A DNA stretch of 64,000 nt from Hyphomicrobiales bacterium (lineage in GTDB: Bacteria > Pseudomonadota > Alphaproteobacteria > Rhizobiales > Rhizobiaceae), in contig UBZP01000014.1 of the NCBI GenBank assembly GCA_900469965.1, positions 325,154-389,153 on the forward strand. Reading direction: 5' to 3'. The stretch's first letter is position 1. Every line of letters begins with the position of its first letter. Shown piece by piece: positions 63,956 through 64,000 of this stretch. The notes beneath the pieces were generated by a model, which had not been told where the DNA came from, did no database searches, and saw nothing but the letters and a program-made list of their open reading frames with translations. The translations under genes and the position numbers were made by a program.

Positions 63956-64000
63956 ATGAGCGAACTCGATGTGCAAAGTGACGTCGTTGCCGACATGCGG
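63956..64000 (+). CDS. Start of a gene cut by the window edge
   Basis: Fifteen codons are visible: an ATG with GGGAAA 6 bases upstream, then S-E-L-D-V-Q-S-D-V-V-A-D-M-R, with no stop. It diverges from the Lrp regulator, so it may be an amino-acid metabolism or transport gene under its control. Too short to identify. Confidence 0.5.
   Translation, partial: MSELDVQSDVVADMR

Overview
The window is a contiguous piece of a GC-rich alphaproteobacterial chromosome, most likely Rhizobiales and probably Rhizobiaceae. The evidence is the divK-pleD pair next to DUF3572 and rpmG, the run pyrB-pyrC'-plsY-dprA-topA-rnr, the NDUFA12 accessory subunit of complex I, a fused SecDF, a direct-repeat LexA box of the GTTC-N7-GTTC type, a CtrA-type site and a rhizobial-style intergenic palindrome element. 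I saw no rRNA, tRNA, CRISPR array, prophage or insertion sequence. All coding frames look intact. The last gene (63956 onward) runs off the edge.

Layout. 1-2.4 kb: a secreted phytase-like esterase behind a Pho box. 2.4-8.1 kb: a MarR regulator diverging from a YhaO/YhaN-type nuclease-ATPase pair (SbcDC-like). 8.1-12.2 kb: an ExoD-family membrane protein, a small membrane protein and SecDF. 12.3-18.2 kb: a soluble PAS chemoreceptor, an FAD amine/amino-acid oxidase, a LysR regulator, an orphan amino-acid binding protein and an aldo/keto reductase. 18.2-27.2 kb: a complete histidine-utilisation locus (hutD; hutI-H-G-U; divergent hutF-hutC) using the HutF/HutG five-step route, with a Phd/VapC toxin-antitoxin pair between hutD and hutU on the opposite strand. 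27.3-30.1 kb: an L,D-transpeptidase and an SOS-boxed DinB with a zinc-ribbon-like head. 30.2-34.2 kb: HAD and DUF3572 genes, the cell-cycle regulators DivK and PleD, a roughly 1-kb non-coding stretch with a candidate structured RNA, and rpmG.

34.3-46.4 kb: a long leftward run (MFS, NUDIX, DUF983, rnr, topA, dprA, plsY, pyrC', pyrB) with several 4-nt stop/start overlaps. The pyrC product has lost the metal-binding residues of dihydroorotase, so it is probably a structural partner of aspartate transcarbamoylase. 46.5-52.1 kb: AidB-like acyl-CoA dehydrogenase, AEC transporter, two small membrane proteins behind a CtrA-type site, ruvX, a PhnA-domain protein, a UPF0173 hydrolase and an isolated AT-richer gene resembling a PD-(D/E)XK nuclease. 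52.1-58.7 kb: the amidotransferase genes gatC, gatA and gatB, with three GNAT acetyltransferases, a HigB/HigA-like toxin-antitoxin pair, a YjhX-family protein and DUF1294 among them. 58.8-64 kb: NDUFA12, a DUF2155 protein, a MocR regulator diverging from a YggS-family PLP-binding protein followed by a class I glutamine amidotransferase, then a small protein, an Lrp regulator and the start of a divergent gene.

No region is clearly a new multi-gene system. The leads I consider best are the MocR/YggS/amidotransferase cluster with its paired operator-like repeats, the orphan nuclease-like gene at 51557, the MarR-yhaON intergenic dyads, the candidate RNA at about 33.7 kb and the degenerate PyrC.
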